The translations under genes and the position numbers were made by a program. A stretch of DNA of 64,000 bases, taken from assembly GCF_012927355.1 (NCBI RefSeq), contig NZ_JABBGK010000003.1:310001-374000 (forward strand), in the 5' to 3' direction. The stretch comes from Rhizobium terricola (GTDB lineage Bacteria > Pseudomonadota > Alphaproteobacteria > Rhizobiales > Rhizobiaceae). This document shows positions 25,746-35,556 of this stretch, in pieces (position 1 is the first letter of the stretch; every line of letters begins with the position of its first letter). The notes under the pieces are model-generated. The model was not told where the DNA came from, did not search any database, and saw only the letters and a list, made by a program, of their open reading frames with translations.

Positions 25746-28025
25746 TCAGGCGAAGTCGACCTCTTTCGAGAAGGGTAGCGCCCGCAGCCGCTTGCCGGTC
25801 AGGGCGAAGATCGCATTGCCGAGCGCCGGCATCGACGGCGGCGTTCCGGGCTCGCCGGCGCCGCCCATGCGGTGGGCATTCTCGAGAAGCTCGACCTCGA
25901 TCACCGGGCACTGGTTGATGCGCAGTGCATCATAGGCATGGAAATTGTTCTGCTCGACCACGCCCTCGGCAAAGGTGATTTGCTGGCCGATCGCGGCGGA
26001 GAGGCCGAACACGATGCCGGACATCATCTGCGCCTTGAAATTCTGCGGGTCGAGGACGATGCCGGGGTCGGCCGCGCACCAGACTTTCTCGATACGAATC
26101 GCGCCATCGGTCTCAGAGATTTCCACGACCTGCGCCACCCAGGTTCCGAAGGAAAGACCAAAGGCCAGCCCTCGGGCGCGGCCGGCGGCCGGGGGCGTTG
26201 ACCAGCCGGACATTGCTGCCACCTTCTCCACGACCGCAAGAGCGACCGGGAAATCCTTCATCAGGGCGCGCCGGAGTTCGAGCGGGTCCTTTTTGCCGGC
26301 TCGCGCGATCTCGTCGATGAAGCTCTCGTGCATGAAGCAGTTGTAGGAGTACCCGACCGAGCGCCAGAAGCCGACGGGTACACCGACCGGCGCCTTGCGG
26401 CCATCGATCCGGTAGTTTTCGATGCCGTAGGGCTGGTTATAGGCGCCGTCGATCAGGGAATTGTCCGGTCCGCCCATCGGCACGTCAGGATAATAGCGGC
26501 CGACCGCGCTTGCGACCACCGAGGGCGCAGCGATAGAGCCGGTGAGCGCCTTCGGAAGGCCGGCGTCGTCGAGCACTGCCTTGTATCGCCCCTTAGCCAC
26601 GGGTCGATAGGGGCCGTGGGTCATGTCTTCCTCACGCGTCCAGGTCACCTTGACGGGGCGTCCCTCGGCTTCCTTGGCAAGGCGGATCGCGTAGTCGGAG
26701 AAGTCGGGCTCGATGCGCCGGCCGAAGCCGCCGCCGAGGAAGGTGGTGTGGACCTTGATCTTTTCGGCCGGCAGCCCGGTGATGCGCGCGCCGACCACTT
26801 CGATCAACGTCGGTCCCTGGTTCGGCGCCCAGACTTCGAGCAGGCCGTCCTTCAGGCGCGCCGTCGCATTCATCGGCTCCATCGTCGCATGAGAGAGGAA
26901 AGGCGCATCATATTGCGCCTCGACCACCCTGTCGCGCGCGGCGTCGGCGAAAACGAGGTCCGGGTCTCCGAGGGTTCGAAGCGTGAAGAAGTCGGGACCC
27001 TCCAGTGTCCTGGCAAGGATCGCGTCGATGTCCGCCGAGCTCTTCGGGTTGGGGCCGGCTTCCCATTCCACGGTCACCGTTTCGGCTGCCCGGAAAGCGC
27101 GCCAGGTGTTGTCGGCGATCACGCCGATACCCTGGCCATAGGGGCTGTCGATCGCGATCACCTTCCGCACCCCGGGCATGGCGAGGGCGGCGGCAGCGTC
27201 GAAGGATTTCATCCGTCCGCCCGGGCTCGGGTTTATCCGCACGGTTCCGTAGAGCATGTCGGGGAGCGTGACATCGACGCCGAAGATCGGCGCGCCCGTC
27301 ACCTTGGCCCGCATGTCCTTGCGCGGCTGCGGTTTGCCGAGGATCTTCCACTCCTTGCGATCGCGCAGCGCAATGCCGGAGGGCGGTTCGATTGCCGCCG
27401 CGTCGAGCGCTAGTTCTGCGTAAGTAAGGCTGCGGCCGGAAGCCGGGTCGCTGACGACGCCTTCGAAGGTCTTCAGGGTCGAGGACGCGACCCCGAGCTT
27501 GCGGGCTGCCGCTTCCTTCAGTGATTCGCGCGCCGCCGCGCCGGCATAGCGCATCTTCTCGAAGCCATCTGCCATCGAGGTCGAGCCGCCGGTGAACTGC
27601 AGGGCCACGAACTTTGCGACGACCTTCATCGCGGCGCGCAGGCTTTCGGCGACCATGCCCTCGTCGAATTGCGGGAGAGGTGCGCCTTCGCTCAATGCAG
27701 CGGCATTGTAGTAGGCAGGCGAGGAGGGGCCGTGCTCGATCGAAACCTGGTCGAGGCGAAGGTCGAGCTCCTCGCAGACGAGCGCGGCAAGGGTCGTGTA
27801 GCTGCCCTGACCCATCTCGGCGCGCGGAGCGATGACAGTGATCCGGCCGTCGCTGCCGATCTTCACATAAGGATTGAAGGTGGCCTCCCCGGATGCCAGC
27901 TCCTCGGAAAGGGGATTGGCGAAGGGTTTCCGGTAGCTGTAGTAGCCGAAGGCGACCCCGCCGGCGACGGCGGCGGCGCCGAACAGGAAGGTGCGGCGGG
28001 CAATCTTTCCAATCCGGGACATCAT
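25746..28025 (-). CDS. Molybdopterin-binding hydroxylase large subunit (IorB-like), Tat-exported
   Basis: 759-aa subunit of the xanthine oxidase family, closest in form to isoquinoline 1-oxidoreductase beta / membrane-bound aldehyde dehydrogenase. A twin-arginine signal is visible (ARRTFLFGAAAVAGG, residues ~9-23), so the enzyme is probably exported folded with its cofactor. Cofactor-binding motifs: GGFGRRIEPDF and GRARGLAFGLSFGT. The start codon overlaps the stop of the [2Fe-2S] subunit gene by one base. It oxidises an aldehyde or N-heterocycle; the substrate is not evident. No cytochrome subunit is adjacent, so the electron acceptor is unclear. Confidence 0.9.
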   Translation of the reverse strand: MMSRIGKIARRTFLFGAAAVAGGVAFGYYSYRKPFANPLSEELASGEATFNPYVKIGSDGRITVIAPRAEMGQGSYTTLAALVCEELDLRLDQVSIEHGPSSPAYYNAAALSEGAPLPQFDEGMVAESLRAAMKVVAKFVALQFTGGSTSMADGFEKMRYAGAAARESLKEAAARKLGVASSTLKTFEGVVSDPASGRSLTYAELALDAAAIEPPSGIALRDRKEWKILGKPQPRKDMRAKVTGAPIFGVDVTLPDMLYGTVRINPSPGGRMKSFDAAAALAMPGVRKVIAIDSPYGQGIGVIADNTWRAFRAAETVTVEWEAGPNPKSSADIDAILARTLEGPDFFTLRTLGDPDLVFADAARDRVVEAQYDAPFLSHATMEPMNATARLKDGLLEVWAPNQGPTLIEVVGARITGLPAEKIKVHTTFLGGGFGRRIEPDFSDYAIRLAKEAEGRPVKVTWTREEDMTHGPYRPVAKGRYKAVLDDAGLPKALTGSIAAPSVVASAVGRYYPDVPMGGPDNSLIDGAYNQPYGIENYRIDGRKAPVGVPVGFWRSVGYSYNCFMHESFIDEIARAGKKDPLELRRALMKDFPVALAVVEKVAAMSGWSTPPAAGRARGLAFGLSFGTWVAQVVEISETDGAIRIEKVWCAADPGIVLDPQNFKAQMMSGIVFGLSAAIGQQITFAEGVVEQNNFHAYDALRINQCPVIEVELLENAHRMGGAGEPGTPPSMPALGNAIFALTGKRLRALPFSKEVDFA

Positions 28026-28483
28026 CAGGCTCCCGTGACTTGGGTTGCGGCGCGGTGGATCGCGGCCCGGATGCGCGGATAGGTGCCGCAGCGACAGAGA
28101 TTGCCGGCCATGGCTTCATCAATGTCGGCGTCACTGGGCGAGGGGTTGGCTTCCAGAAGGGCGACCGCATTCATGATCTGGCCGGCCTGACAATAGCCGC
28201 ACTGTGCGACCTGCTCGTCGATCCAGGCCTGTTGCACGGGATGGAGGACGTCGCCGTTTGCCAGCCCGTCGATCGTTCGCACTTCAGATGTCACGTCGGC
28301 TGCCGCCACCTGGCAGGAGCGGACGGCCTCGCCGCCGATGATGACCGTGCAGGCTCCGCAGAGCCCTGCTCCGCAGCCGAATTTGGGTCCCTTGATGTCG
28401 AGGATGTCGCGCAGCGCCCAGAGGAGGGGCATGTCCGGTTCGACCTCGAGGCTCAATGCTTTTCCATTGACGATCAGGTTCAC
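28025..28483 (-). CDS. [2Fe-2S] subunit of molybdenum hydroxylase (IorA-like)
   Basis: 152 aa with two [2Fe-2S] clusters. The plant-type ferredoxin domain has [10 protein letters not shown] with a later cysteine (SCQ); the second, helical domain has [10 protein letters not shown] and [11 protein letters not shown]. It passes electrons from the molybdenum site of the partner subunit. The frame opens at GTG 28510, but GTG 28483 is preceded by GGGAGG at five bases and gives the normal N-terminus (NLIVNGK). First gene of a two-gene operon divergent from a TetR gene. Confidence 0.92.
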   Translation of the reverse strand: MNLIVNGKALSLEVEPDMPLLWALRDILDIKGPKFGCGAGLCGACTVIIGGEAVRSCQVAAADVTSEVRTIDGLANGDVLHPVQQAWIDEQVAQCGYCQAGQIMNAVALLEANPSPSDADIDEAMAGNLCRCGTYPRIRAAIHRAATQVTGA

Positions 28484-28530
28484 TTCGTCCTCCCGCTGCA
28501 CTAGGGTCACATCTTGTAATCAATGCATCG

Positions 28531-28553
28531 TGACAAAATAACAAAATATGTCA
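28531..28553. promoter_or_regulatory. Inverted repeat TGACA-N13-TGTCA between iorA-like and tetR genes
   Basis: TGACA (28531-28535) and TGTCA (28549-28553) flank an A-rich spacer, followed by a second GTCA-containing repeat before the tetR start. Position between divergent genes suggests it is the operator of the TetR protein, controlling itself and the hydroxylase operon. Confidence 0.4.
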
Positions 28554-28555
28554 GA

Positions 28556-29152
28556 ATGTCAAACATGGACGATCTGAAGACCGACTCCAAGCGCGCGGCC
28601 ATTCTGGAGCAGGCCTTTGCCGCCTTTACGACCTATGGCTACAAGCGCACGACGATGGACGACATCGCCCGCGCTGCCGGCCTGTCGCGCCCTGCGCTCT
28701 ATCTCTTCTATCGCAACAAGGGCGACATTTTCCGTGCCAGCATGAGTGTCATGATGGCAGAGATGCGGGGAAACGTCGCCCGCTGTTTCGAAGGGGAGGG
28801 CGGCGCCCTCGGAAAAGTCAACGAAGCGCTCAACGAAGCGATCGTGCGTCCGTACCGCCAGATCGCCGACACGCCCCATGGGGCGGAGATCTTCGACGCC
28901 AAGGACGAATTCGCCAGCGACCTTTTCCTCGAATGGATCAATGCCGTGGAGGACGAGATCTCGGCCGGTCTGGAAATCGAGGAGGCCGCCGGCCGGATCG
29001 ATCTCGCCGGCGCCGGGGTTGCTCCCCGGCTCTTGGCTTCACTGCTTCTTGATGCGACGGAGGGCATGAAAATGCGTATGCCGGACATGGATGTCGTCTC
29101 GGCCAAGCTCGCCGATCTAGTCCGCCTGTTGATCGGGCCCTATGCACGTTGA
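28556..29152 (+). CDS. TetR/AcrR-family regulator
   Basis: 198 aa from ATG 28556 (ATG 28565 is an alternative; neither has a clear ribosome site). The helix-turn-helix is at residues ~12-58 (ILEQAFAAFTTYGYKRTTMDDIARAAGLSRP, YLFYRNKGDIF). The C-terminal domain is family-typical but its ligand is unknown. Divergent from the molybdenum hydroxylase operon, which it most likely represses. Confidence 0.88.
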   Translation: MSNMDDLKTDSKRAAILEQAFAAFTTYGYKRTTMDDIARAAGLSRPALYLFYRNKGDIFRASMSVMMAEMRGNVARCFEGEGGALGKVNEALNEAIVRPYRQIADTPHGAEIFDAKDEFASDLFLEWINAVEDEISAGLEIEEAAGRIDLAGAGVAPRLLASLLLDATEGMKMRMPDMDVVSAKLADLVRLLIGPYAR

Positions 29153-29234
29153 CCGTGCTTTAGCATGCAGTTGACAAGGGGACGGGTTTGATCCACCTGA
29201 TTTCTGACATTTTCCTGCCGTTCAAGGGCATTCC

Positions 29235-30485
29235 ATGACTTCAGCAGACGAATTCGATCCCAAGCCGCGCCACCAGACCGTTGCCGTTGATGTCGGCGGC
29301 GTGATCGTCGGCGGCGGCGCGCCCGTCGTCGTGCAATCGATGACCAACACCGATACGGCCGATGTCGATGCGACCGTCAGACAGGTGGCCGAGCTTCACA
29401 AGGCGGGCTCCGAGATCGTGCGCATCACGGTGGATCGCGACGAGAGTGCCGCCGCAGTTCCAAAAATCCGCGAGCGTTTGCTCAGGCTCGGCATCGACGT
29501 GCCGCTGGTCGGCGATTTCCACTATATCGGCCACAAGCTTCTCGCCGACCATCCTGCCTGCGCAGAAGCGCTCGCCAAGTACCGCATCAATCCTGGCAAT
29601 GTCGGCTTCAAGGACAAGAAGGACAAGCAGTTCGCCGACATCGTCGAGATGGCGATCCGCTACGACAAGCCAGTGCGCATCGGCGTCAACTGGGGGTCGC
29701 TCGACCAGGAACTGCTGACCCGGCTGATGGACAAGAACCAGGCGGAGGGTTTTCCGCTGTCGGCGCGCCAGGTGACGCGCGAGGCGATTGTGCAGTCCGC
29801 ACTGCTGTCGGCGGAACTGGCCGAGGAAATCGGCCTGCCGCGTTCGAAGATCATCCTCTCGGCGAAGGTTTCGCAGGTCCAGGACCTGATTGCGGTCTAT
29901 TCGATGATGGCCCGCCGCTCCGATCATGCGCTGCATCTCGGCCTTACCGAGGCCGGCATGGGGTCGAAGGGCATCGTCGCCTCCTCGGCGGCCATGGGCT
30001 TTGTCCTGCAGCAGGGCATCGGCGACACCATCCGCGTTTCGCTGACCCCTGAACCGAACGGCGACCGCACCCGCGAGGTGCAGGTGGCGCAGGAACTGCT
30101 GCAGGTCATGGGCTTCCGCCAGTTCGTTCCGGTCGTTGCCGCCTGTCCCGGTTGCGGGCGCACCACCTCGACCATATTCCAGGAGCTTGCCCAGCGCATC
30201 CAGGACGACATCCGCAAGAACATGCCGGTCTGGCGCGAGAAATATCCGGGTGTCGAAGGGCTCAACGTCGCGGTGATGGGCTGCATCGTCAACGGACCGG
30301 GCGAGAGCAAGCATGCCGACATCGGCATCTCGCTGCCGGGTACCGGCGAAAGCCCGGCGGCTCCGGTGTTCATCGACGGCCAGAAGGCGATGACGCTGCG
30401 CGGTCCGAACATCGCATCGGATTTCGAGGCACTCGTCATCGATTACATCGAAAAGCGCTATGGTCGAAAGAGTGCCGCCGAGTAA
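29235..30485 (+). CDS. ispG: 4-hydroxy-3-methylbut-2-en-1-yl diphosphate synthase (IspG/GcpE)
   Basis: 416-aa [4Fe-4S] enzyme of the MEP isoprenoid pathway; it converts MEcPP to HMBPP in the cytoplasm. Cluster ligands are visible in [10 protein letters not shown] (~300) and [10 protein letters not shown] (~345), along with the N-terminal TIM-barrel motif [14 protein letters not shown]. Full length. No operon partner is evident; ispA lies 1.6 kb further on, on the opposite strand. Confidence 0.97.
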   Translation: MTSADEFDPKPRHQTVAVDVGGVIVGGGAPVVVQSMTNTDTADVDATVRQVAELHKAGSEIVRITVDRDESAAAVPKIRERLLRLGIDVPLVGDFHYIGHKLLADHPACAEALAKYRINPGNVGFKDKKDKQFADIVEMAIRYDKPVRIGVNWGSLDQELLTRLMDKNQAEGFPLSARQVTREAIVQSALLSAELAEEIGLPRSKIILSAKVSQVQDLIAVYSMMARRSDHALHLGLTEAGMGSKGIVASSAAMGFVLQQGIGDTIRVSLTPEPNGDRTREVQVAQELLQVMGFRQFVPVVAACPGCGRTTSTIFQELAQRIQDDIRKNMPVWREKYPGVEGLNVAVMGCIVNGPGESKHADIGISLPGTGESPAAPVFIDGQKAMTLRGPNIASDFEALVIDYIEKRYGRKSAAE

Positions 30486-30563
30486 GATCGGGGGCATGCA
30501 ACTTCATAATGCCGCAATTCGGCTGTTGACGGAAATCAGACCTTTCCTGGAGTTTGTCCGACA

Positions 30564-31226
30564 ATGATCAAGAAGCTCTCGATTCTCGCGCTTGCCGCGA
30601 TCTATCTCACCGCCTGCACGACGACCGATCCCTATACCGGCGAGCAGAAGGTGTCGAACACGGCCGGCGGCGCCATGCTAGGCGCGGCTGCGGGCGCGCT
30701 TGGTGGTCTTGCCGTCGGCGGTGGCGGCCGCGAGGGTCGCAATGCGGCGCTGATCGGCGCCGGCATCGGCGCACTGGCCGGCGGCGCGATCGGCAACTAC
30801 ATGGATCGCCAGGAGTCCGAGCTGCGCGCGCAGTTGCAGGGCACCGGCATCTCGGTTACCCGCATGGGCGACCGCATCATCCTCAACATGCCGTCCAACA
30901 TCACCTTTGCGACGGACCAGTATGCGGTTATGCCGCAGTTCTATCCGACGCTGAATTCGGTTGCTGTCGTGCTGAACAAATTCAACCAGACCCTGATCGA
31001 TATTAACGGTCACACGGATTCGACCGGCAGTCTGGCGCACAACCAGGAACTTTCGCAAAACCGCGCGCAGTCGGTGGCGAACTATCTGTTCAGCCAGGGG
31101 CTGGACGGGCGCCGTGTCTCGGCCATGGGCTTCGGACCGAACGAGCCGGTCGCGTCGAACGCCACTCCCGAAGGCCGTGCGCAGAACCGCCGCGTCGAGA
31201 TCCAGATCGCGCCGATCAAGGCCTGA
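30564..31226 (+). CDS. OmpA-family lipoprotein (YiaD-like)
   Basis: 220 aa. A lipoprotein signal ends in the lipobox LTAC (Cys at ~18). A glycine-zipper segment (~residues 35-75, rich in GG and GA pairs) is followed by a C-terminal OmpA peptidoglycan-binding domain (DINGHTDSTGS, SQNRAQSVANYL, NRRVEIQI). It likely tethers the outer membrane to peptidoglycan. GGAG lies before the ATG. Confidence 0.92.
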   Translation: MIKKLSILALAAIYLTACTTTDPYTGEQKVSNTAGGAMLGAAAGALGGLAVGGGGREGRNAALIGAGIGALAGGAIGNYMDRQESELRAQLQGTGISVTRMGDRIILNMPSNITFATDQYAVMPQFYPTLNSVAVVLNKFNQTLIDINGHTDSTGSLAHNQELSQNRAQSVANYLFSQGLDGRRVSAMGFGPNEPVASNATPEGRAQNRRVEIQIAPIKA

Positions 31227-31252
31227 TCGGACCAAAGACCGGACAATTTGCG

Positions 31253-31281
31253 AAAGCGCTGCCCCTTGGGTGGCGCTTTTT
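31253..31281 (+). terminator. Terminator after the OmpA lipoprotein gene
   Basis: AAAGCGC (31253-31259) pairs with GCGCTTT (31273-31279), followed by further T residues. It overlaps the end of the convergent LysE gene. Confidence 0.6.
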
Positions 31282-31925
31282 CATATCCGGGTGGCGAGCA
31301 GCTTTATCCCGGCCGCCGCGAACAGCACGCCCAAGGTCGCGTCGATGCCCCGGCGGGCGGCGCGATAGACGCGGAAGGCGCGTGCCGTCGAGAACAGGAT
31401 GGCGTAGCCGGTAAAGACCGTCATGCCGGTGAGCAGGCAGCCGCCGACGATGAAGGCGACGGCCTGGGCCGAGGCATTGGCGGGAAGCCCGAGCGAGATG
31501 ATGGCGACCCAGGCGAAGATCGCCTTGGGATTGGTGAGATGAATGGCATAGCCGAGCAGGAAGATGCGCCTCAGACTGCGTTTCTCCGGATTGCCGGTTG
31601 CCGGCAGGATGTGGTCGTCCTTGCGTGATGCCGAACGAAGGGCCTTTGCGGCGAGATAGAGCAGGTAGAGGCCCCCGGCGATCTTCACCATTTGCAGGAA
31701 GCCGGCATATTGTGTGAGAAGGGCGGCAAGGCCGATCGAGGCTGCCATGGCCCAGGTGAAGGATCCCGCAAAGACGCCGGCCGCCATGGCAAGCCCTGCG
31801 CGCCGTCCGTCGCAGATCGAGGTCGACACGATTGCCATGATCGCCGGGCCGGGGCTGATGACGGCGACCAGGTAGACGAGATAGGCCGCAACGATCTGCG
31901 GCAGATGTTGGGTGATGTCATTCAT
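31281..31925 (-). CDS. LysE/RhtB-family amino acid exporter
   Basis: 214 aa with about six membrane segments. The family signature ISPGPAIMAIVSTSI lies near residues 24-38 and LTNPKAIFAWVAI in the middle. It exports an amino acid or derivative. A second, only distantly similar family member is at 59103-59744. Confidence 0.9.
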   Translation of the reverse strand: MNDITQHLPQIVAAYLVYLVAVISPGPAIMAIVSTSICDGRRAGLAMAAGVFAGSFTWAMAASIGLAALLTQYAGFLQMVKIAGGLYLLYLAAKALRSASRKDDHILPATGNPEKRSLRRIFLLGYAIHLTNPKAIFAWVAIISLGLPANASAQAVAFIVGGCLLTGMTVFTGYAILFSTARAFRVYRAARRGIDATLGVLFAAAGIKLLATRI

Positions 31926-32054
31926 GGTCGGCGCCCCTCCTCGTTCGGTCGACGAGGAGCAAGACTAGCTCGACCAGGCTCTCCAAACACGTCAGTAGTT
32001 TTGATTGCGACCTATCGGCGATTGATGGGTTTGTCCCCCGACGCGTTCGGCCGT

Positions 32055-32969
32055 TCAGCTTTTGCGATTGGCGACGAAGCGGGCGGCTTCGGTCAGTGTC
32101 TGTGCCTTGTCGCCATAGACGGCGATCAGAGCCGTCGCCTCGCCAACCAGTCTGTCGAGTTCTTCTTCTGCCCAGGCTTGCCCTTTCAGCGCGACGAGCG
32201 TGCCTTTCCCGCGGGCTGCATCCTTGCCGGCCGCCTTGCCGAGGGTTGCCGCATCGGAGGTGAGGTCGAGCAGGTCGTCGGCAAGCTGGAATGCGCGGCC
32301 GACAATCTCCCCGAAGCGGCGCATGCGGTCGCGATCGGCAGCCGGTGCACCGGCGATGATGGTGCCGGCCTCGCAGGCGAACCGGATCAGGGCACCGGTC
32401 TTCATCGCCTGCAGTGTGATGATGCCGGCTTCATCTGGAGCCTGCTTTTCGGCCGCGAGATCGAAAGCCTGGCCGCCGGCCATTCCTCCGATGCCAGCGG
32501 CGCGCGAAAGGGCGAGCACGAGCTCGGTCTTGGCCCGGTCCGTCAGGTCGGTTTCCGGGTCGGCGATGATGTCGAAGGCATAGGTTAGCAAGCTGTCGCC
32601 GGCGAGGATCGCGGTCGCCTCGTCATAGGCGATGTGGACCGTCGGCTGGCCGCGCCTGAGGTCGTCGTCGTCCATGGCCGGCAGGTCGTCGTGAACGAGC
32701 GAATAGCTGTGCAGGCATTCGAGCGCGCAGCCGACGCGCAGTGCAGCCGCGCTGTCACCGCCGAAGAGTGCCGCGCTTTCGACGACGAGAAAGGGACGCA
32801 GGCGTTTTCCGCCGTTCAATGCTCCGTGGCGCATGGCGTCCAAGAGGCGTGCGGGCCTTGTGATTTCCTGCGGGCGTGGTTCGGCGGAGAGGAGCTCCAT
32901 CAACAGCGTTCCGGTCTGTCGGGCCGATGCCAGGAGTTTCGTTTCGAAGGGAGTGACTTGCGCGTTCAT
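32055..32969 (-). CDS. ispA: Polyprenyl synthetase, farnesyl/geranylgeranyl diphosphate synthase
   Basis: 304-aa all-helical prenyltransferase that condenses IPP with allylic diphosphates to farnesyl diphosphate (short-chain, IspA type). First aspartate-rich motif [10 protein letters not shown] (~98), second DDLLD (~230), and GGKRLRP for IPP binding. The frame continues upstream, but ATG 32969 ([13 protein letters not shown]) gives the family length. It faces mtgA divergently across a 142-base gap. Confidence 0.93.
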   Translation of the reverse strand: MNAQVTPFETKLLASARQTGTLLMELLSAEPRPQEITRPARLLDAMRHGALNGGKRLRPFLVVESAALFGGDSAAALRVGCALECLHSYSLVHDDLPAMDDDDLRRGQPTVHIAYDEATAILAGDSLLTYAFDIIADPETDLTDRAKTELVLALSRAAGIGGMAGGQAFDLAAEKQAPDEAGIITLQAMKTGALIRFACEAGTIIAGAPAADRDRMRRFGEIVGRAFQLADDLLDLTSDAATLGKAAGKDAARGKGTLVALKGQAWAEEELDRLVGEATALIAVYGDKAQTLTEAARFVANRKS

Positions 32970-33111
32970 GGCCGCTTTCTTGGCATGCGTCCGACAGGCT
33001 GGCAACGGTAAACTGGCTGGAAAAGCGGCTGTCCCGATCCGTGCGGTCTGGCTATCATTCATCAAGGCCGCTAAGAGAGACAAGCACTCGAAGAGACCGG
33101 ACAGACCCTCC

Positions 33112-33846
33112 TTGGCGGAAGACAGCGATATCGGGAACGAAATCGAGGACGACGGGTCCGCAAGGCGGCGGCCGGTCGACCTGTTGCGCAAGCTGCTGCG
33201 CACAGCGCTCGTGCTGCTCGTTCTGCCCTATGCCCTGATCGTCGTCTATCGGATCGACTTCATTCATCCGGTCTCGACGCTGATGCTCGCCGATCTCGTC
33301 ACCTTTCAGGGTTACGACAGGCGATGGGTCGATTTCGAAGATATCTCGCCCAATGTCGTGCGTGCCGTCATGATGTCGGAAGACGGCCAGTTCTGTTTCC
33401 ATAGCGGGGTCGACTGGGAACAGATGAAGGGCGTGGTCGATGACGCGCTTTCCGGCCAGACGACCCGCGGTGCGAGCACCATTCCCATGCAGGCGGTCAA
33501 GAACCTCTATCTCTGGAATAGCCGGTCGATGGTTCGGAAGGGGTTGGAGCTCCCGCTCGCCATGGTCGCCGATGCGATCTGGCCAAAGGAACGGATGATG
33601 GAGATCTATCTCAACATCGCCGAATGGGGGCCGGGAATCTACGGGATCGAGGCCGCTGCGCGACATCATTTCAAGACCTCCGCGGCCAAGCTGACCTCTG
33701 CCCAGGCGGCGCTCCTTGCCGTTTCTCTTCCCAATCCGATCGAGCGTGTGGCGGGGAAGCCCGGCAAGGGCATGAAACGTCTTGCCAACGTCGTCGACCG
33801 ACGCGCCAAGCGTTCGGGCGCATACATCAAATGCCTTTATGAATGA
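33112..33846 (+). CDS. mtgA: Monofunctional peptidoglycan glycosyltransferase (MtgA)
   Basis: 244 aa from TTG 33112; the upstream open frame would cross the divergent ispA start, so a late non-ATG start is likely, though its ribosome site is weak. One membrane anchor ([19 protein letters not shown]) is followed by a GT51 domain with [30 protein letters not shown] and [19 protein letters not shown]. It polymerises lipid II into glycan strands at the periplasmic face. No transpeptidase domain is present. Confidence 0.9.
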   Translation: MAEDSDIGNEIEDDGSARRRPVDLLRKLLRTALVLLVLPYALIVVYRIDFIHPVSTLMLADLVTFQGYDRRWVDFEDISPNVVRAVMMSEDGQFCFHSGVDWEQMKGVVDDALSGQTTRGASTIPMQAVKNLYLWNSRSMVRKGLELPLAMVADAIWPKERMMEIYLNIAEWGPGIYGIEAAARHHFKTSAAKLTSAQAALLAVSLPNPIERVAGKPGKGMKRLANVVDRRAKRSGAYIKCLYE

Positions 33847-33922
33847 CGTTTGAAAGTTTGGTTGGTGCGAAGGCCGATCGCCCCCTATCCTCGAGCAAGA
33901 CGAGCCAATCGGGAGCGCGACG

Positions 33923-34570
33923 GTGGAACCTTTCATTCTCTATATCGGCAACAAGAATTACTCCTCGTGGTCATTCCGCCCTTGGGTGGCGCTGACCGGC
34001 TGCAACATCCCCTTCGAGGAAAGGCTCATTCCCTTCGATTTCGATGCGGGCAATCCAAAATTCCGGGAGATTTCGCCGACTGGCCGCGTGCCGGTGCTTC
34101 ATCACGGCGGCTTGAGGGTCTGGGAATCGCTGGCGATCATCGAATACGCGGCGGAGTTGTTTCCGGAGGCCGGCCTGTGGCCGGAAGACATCGGCGACCG
34201 GGCCATGGCGCGGTCGATCTCGATGGAAATGCTCTCGGGTTTCCGCGCTCTGCGCGGCGCCTGCCCGATGAACATCCGGCGGGAGGTCCGCTCGATCGAG
34301 TTGCCCGACGGGGTGACGGACGACGTCGCCCGCATCGAAACCATCTGGCGCGACATGCGCAAGCGTTCGGGAGGGCCGTTCCTGTTCGGCGCCTTCTCCG
34401 CGGCAGACGCGATGTTCGCGCCGGTGGTCAACCGTTTCAGGGTCTATGATCTGGCGAAGTCCAATGATACGCTCGATTACATGGCGGCGATCGAGGCCCA
34501 TCCTGCATGGATCGCCTGGCGCGAAGCCGCACTCGCCGAAACCTGGATCGTGCCGGAGGATGAGGCCTGA
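33923..34570 (+). CDS. Glutathione S-transferase family protein
   Basis: 215 aa starting at GTG with GGGAG upstream. The N-terminal thioredoxin-like domain (residues 1-80) has NKNYSSWSFRPW, the cis-proline region GRVPVLHHGG and ESLAIIEY (glutathione contact); a helical C-terminal domain follows. The N-terminal NKNYSSWS pattern is typical of a bacterial GST subgroup of unknown substrate. Confidence 0.9.
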   Translation: MEPFILYIGNKNYSSWSFRPWVALTGCNIPFEERLIPFDFDAGNPKFREISPTGRVPVLHHGGLRVWESLAIIEYAAELFPEAGLWPEDIGDRAMARSISMEMLSGFRALRGACPMNIRREVRSIELPDGVTDDVARIETIWRDMRKRSGGPFLFGAFSAADAMFAPVVNRFRVYDLAKSNDTLDYMAAIEAHPAWIAWREAALAETWIVPEDEA

Positions 34571-34614
34571 GCGGCGATGCGCCCGGCCGGGTCGGAAAAA
34601 AATGACTCAGGGAC

Positions 34615-34643
34615 TGGTCAAAGCCCTGCAGGGCATGTATAAG
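34615..34643 (+). promoter_or_regulatory. Probable sigma70 promoter of rpmF
   Basis: TGGTCA (34615-34620), a 17-base spacer and TATAAG (34638-34643), about 90 bases before the rpmF start. A near-consensus -10 in front of a highly expressed ribosomal gene supports the call. Confidence 0.5.
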
Positions 34644-34730
34644 CGCGCCAAATTCCGAGATCGAGACAGGTACTGTTCGGCCTCATCCGGCCGCGGAAAC
34701 CTGTTTTGCCCGTCATGTGGAGTAAGTTAA

Positions 34731-34916
34731 ATGGCTGTACCGAAAAGAAAAACAAGCCCGTCCAAGCGCGGTATGCGCCGTTCTGCTGACGCGCTGAAGG
34801 CTCCGACCTACGTCGAAGACAAGAATTCCGGCGAACTGCGCCGTCCGCACCATATCGACCTCAAGACCGGTATGTACCGCGGCCGTCAGGTTCTGACCGT
34901 CAAGGAAAACGCATAA
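34731..34916 (+). CDS. rpmF: 50S ribosomal protein L32
   Basis: 61 aa, basic. The N-terminus [18 protein letters not shown] is diagnostic for bacterial L32. This is the zinc-free form: the cysteine pairs found in some L32 proteins are absent. GGAG precedes the ATG and a strong terminator follows. Confidence 0.98.
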   Translation: MAVPKRKTSPSKRGMRRSADALKAPTYVEDKNSGELRRPHHIDLKTGMYRGRQVLTVKENA

Positions 34917-34942
34917 CATCCGAATTTTCGGATGACTTTTTT

Positions 34943-34974
34943 AAGGCCGGCATTTTGCCGGCCTTTATTTTTTC
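34943..34974 (+). terminator. rpmF terminator
   Basis: Stem AAGGCCGGC (34943-34951) with GCCGGCCTT (34957-34965), ATTTT loop, followed by a T-rich tract. Confidence 0.85.
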
Positions 34975-35057
34975 AAGGTATTTGAATTAAATCGCGACCT
35001 CGACCGCTTGCCCAACGGTAGGCGTCCCCCCACGCTCCGTCGATCGAGGACATGTCC

Positions 35058-35465
35058 ATGCTTGCTGCCATTCCGTTGATGATCGTGCCACTGGTTCTCT
35101 ACAACCTCGCCATGATCGGTGCCTTCGGCGGCGGGGGCGTCGCAGTCCTTTCCGACCAGCTCATGGCGCAGTCGATGTTGTCCGGTGCCGTCTGGACGCT
35201 GTCGGTCGGCGATGCGCTCATTCTTGCCGCGCTGGCGGTTCTGTTCGTCGAAATCCTCAAGGCGACCCGCAACAGCTCCGGTTCCTTGCTGAACCACATG
35301 CTGTCGATGCTGGTGTTCATCGCCTTCCTTGTCGAGTTCCTGCTGGTCAAGGGGGCTGCCACGCAGACCTTCTTCATCCTGATGACGATCGCGTTGATCG
35401 ATGTGATCGGTGGTTTTGCTGTCTCGATACGATCGGCCGGGCGCGACGTTTCGATCGGTCTCTGA
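35058..35465 (+). CDS. Small conserved-looking membrane protein of unknown function
   Basis: 135 aa from ATG 35058 (GAGGAC seven bases upstream; ATG 35052 is nearly on top of the ribosome site). Four hydrophobic helices: ~3-24, ~40-65, ~80-97 and ~102-120. Charged residues are few. I do not recognise the family. Codon use and a good ribosome site support a real gene; it stands alone between rpmF and phaR. Confidence 0.75.
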   Translation: MLAAIPLMIVPLVLYNLAMIGAFGGGGVAVLSDQLMAQSMLSGAVWTLSVGDALILAALAVLFVEILKATRNSSGSLLNHMLSMLVFIAFLVEFLLVKGAATQTFFILMTIALIDVIGGFAVSIRSAGRDVSIGL

Positions 35466-35493
35466 GCCTAGTCGGGCTCTGATCTGCAGATGT

Positions 35494-35520
35494 GAAAAAA
35501 AGGCAGGGTTTCCCCTGCCT
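35494..35520 (-). terminator. phaR terminator
   Basis: AGGCAGGG (35501-35508) pairs with CCCTGCCT (35513-35520). The A-run on its left reads as a T-run on the minus strand, so it ends phaR transcription. Confidence 0.8.
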
Positions 35521-35556
35521 GTCATGGTCGTGCGACGGGATGCGTTGACGGCGATC

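Noticed and set aside
34603..34731. Short frame MTQGLVKALQGMYKRAK... upstream of rpmF
   Set aside because: It spans the likely rpmF promoter and has no clear ribosome site or family similarity.
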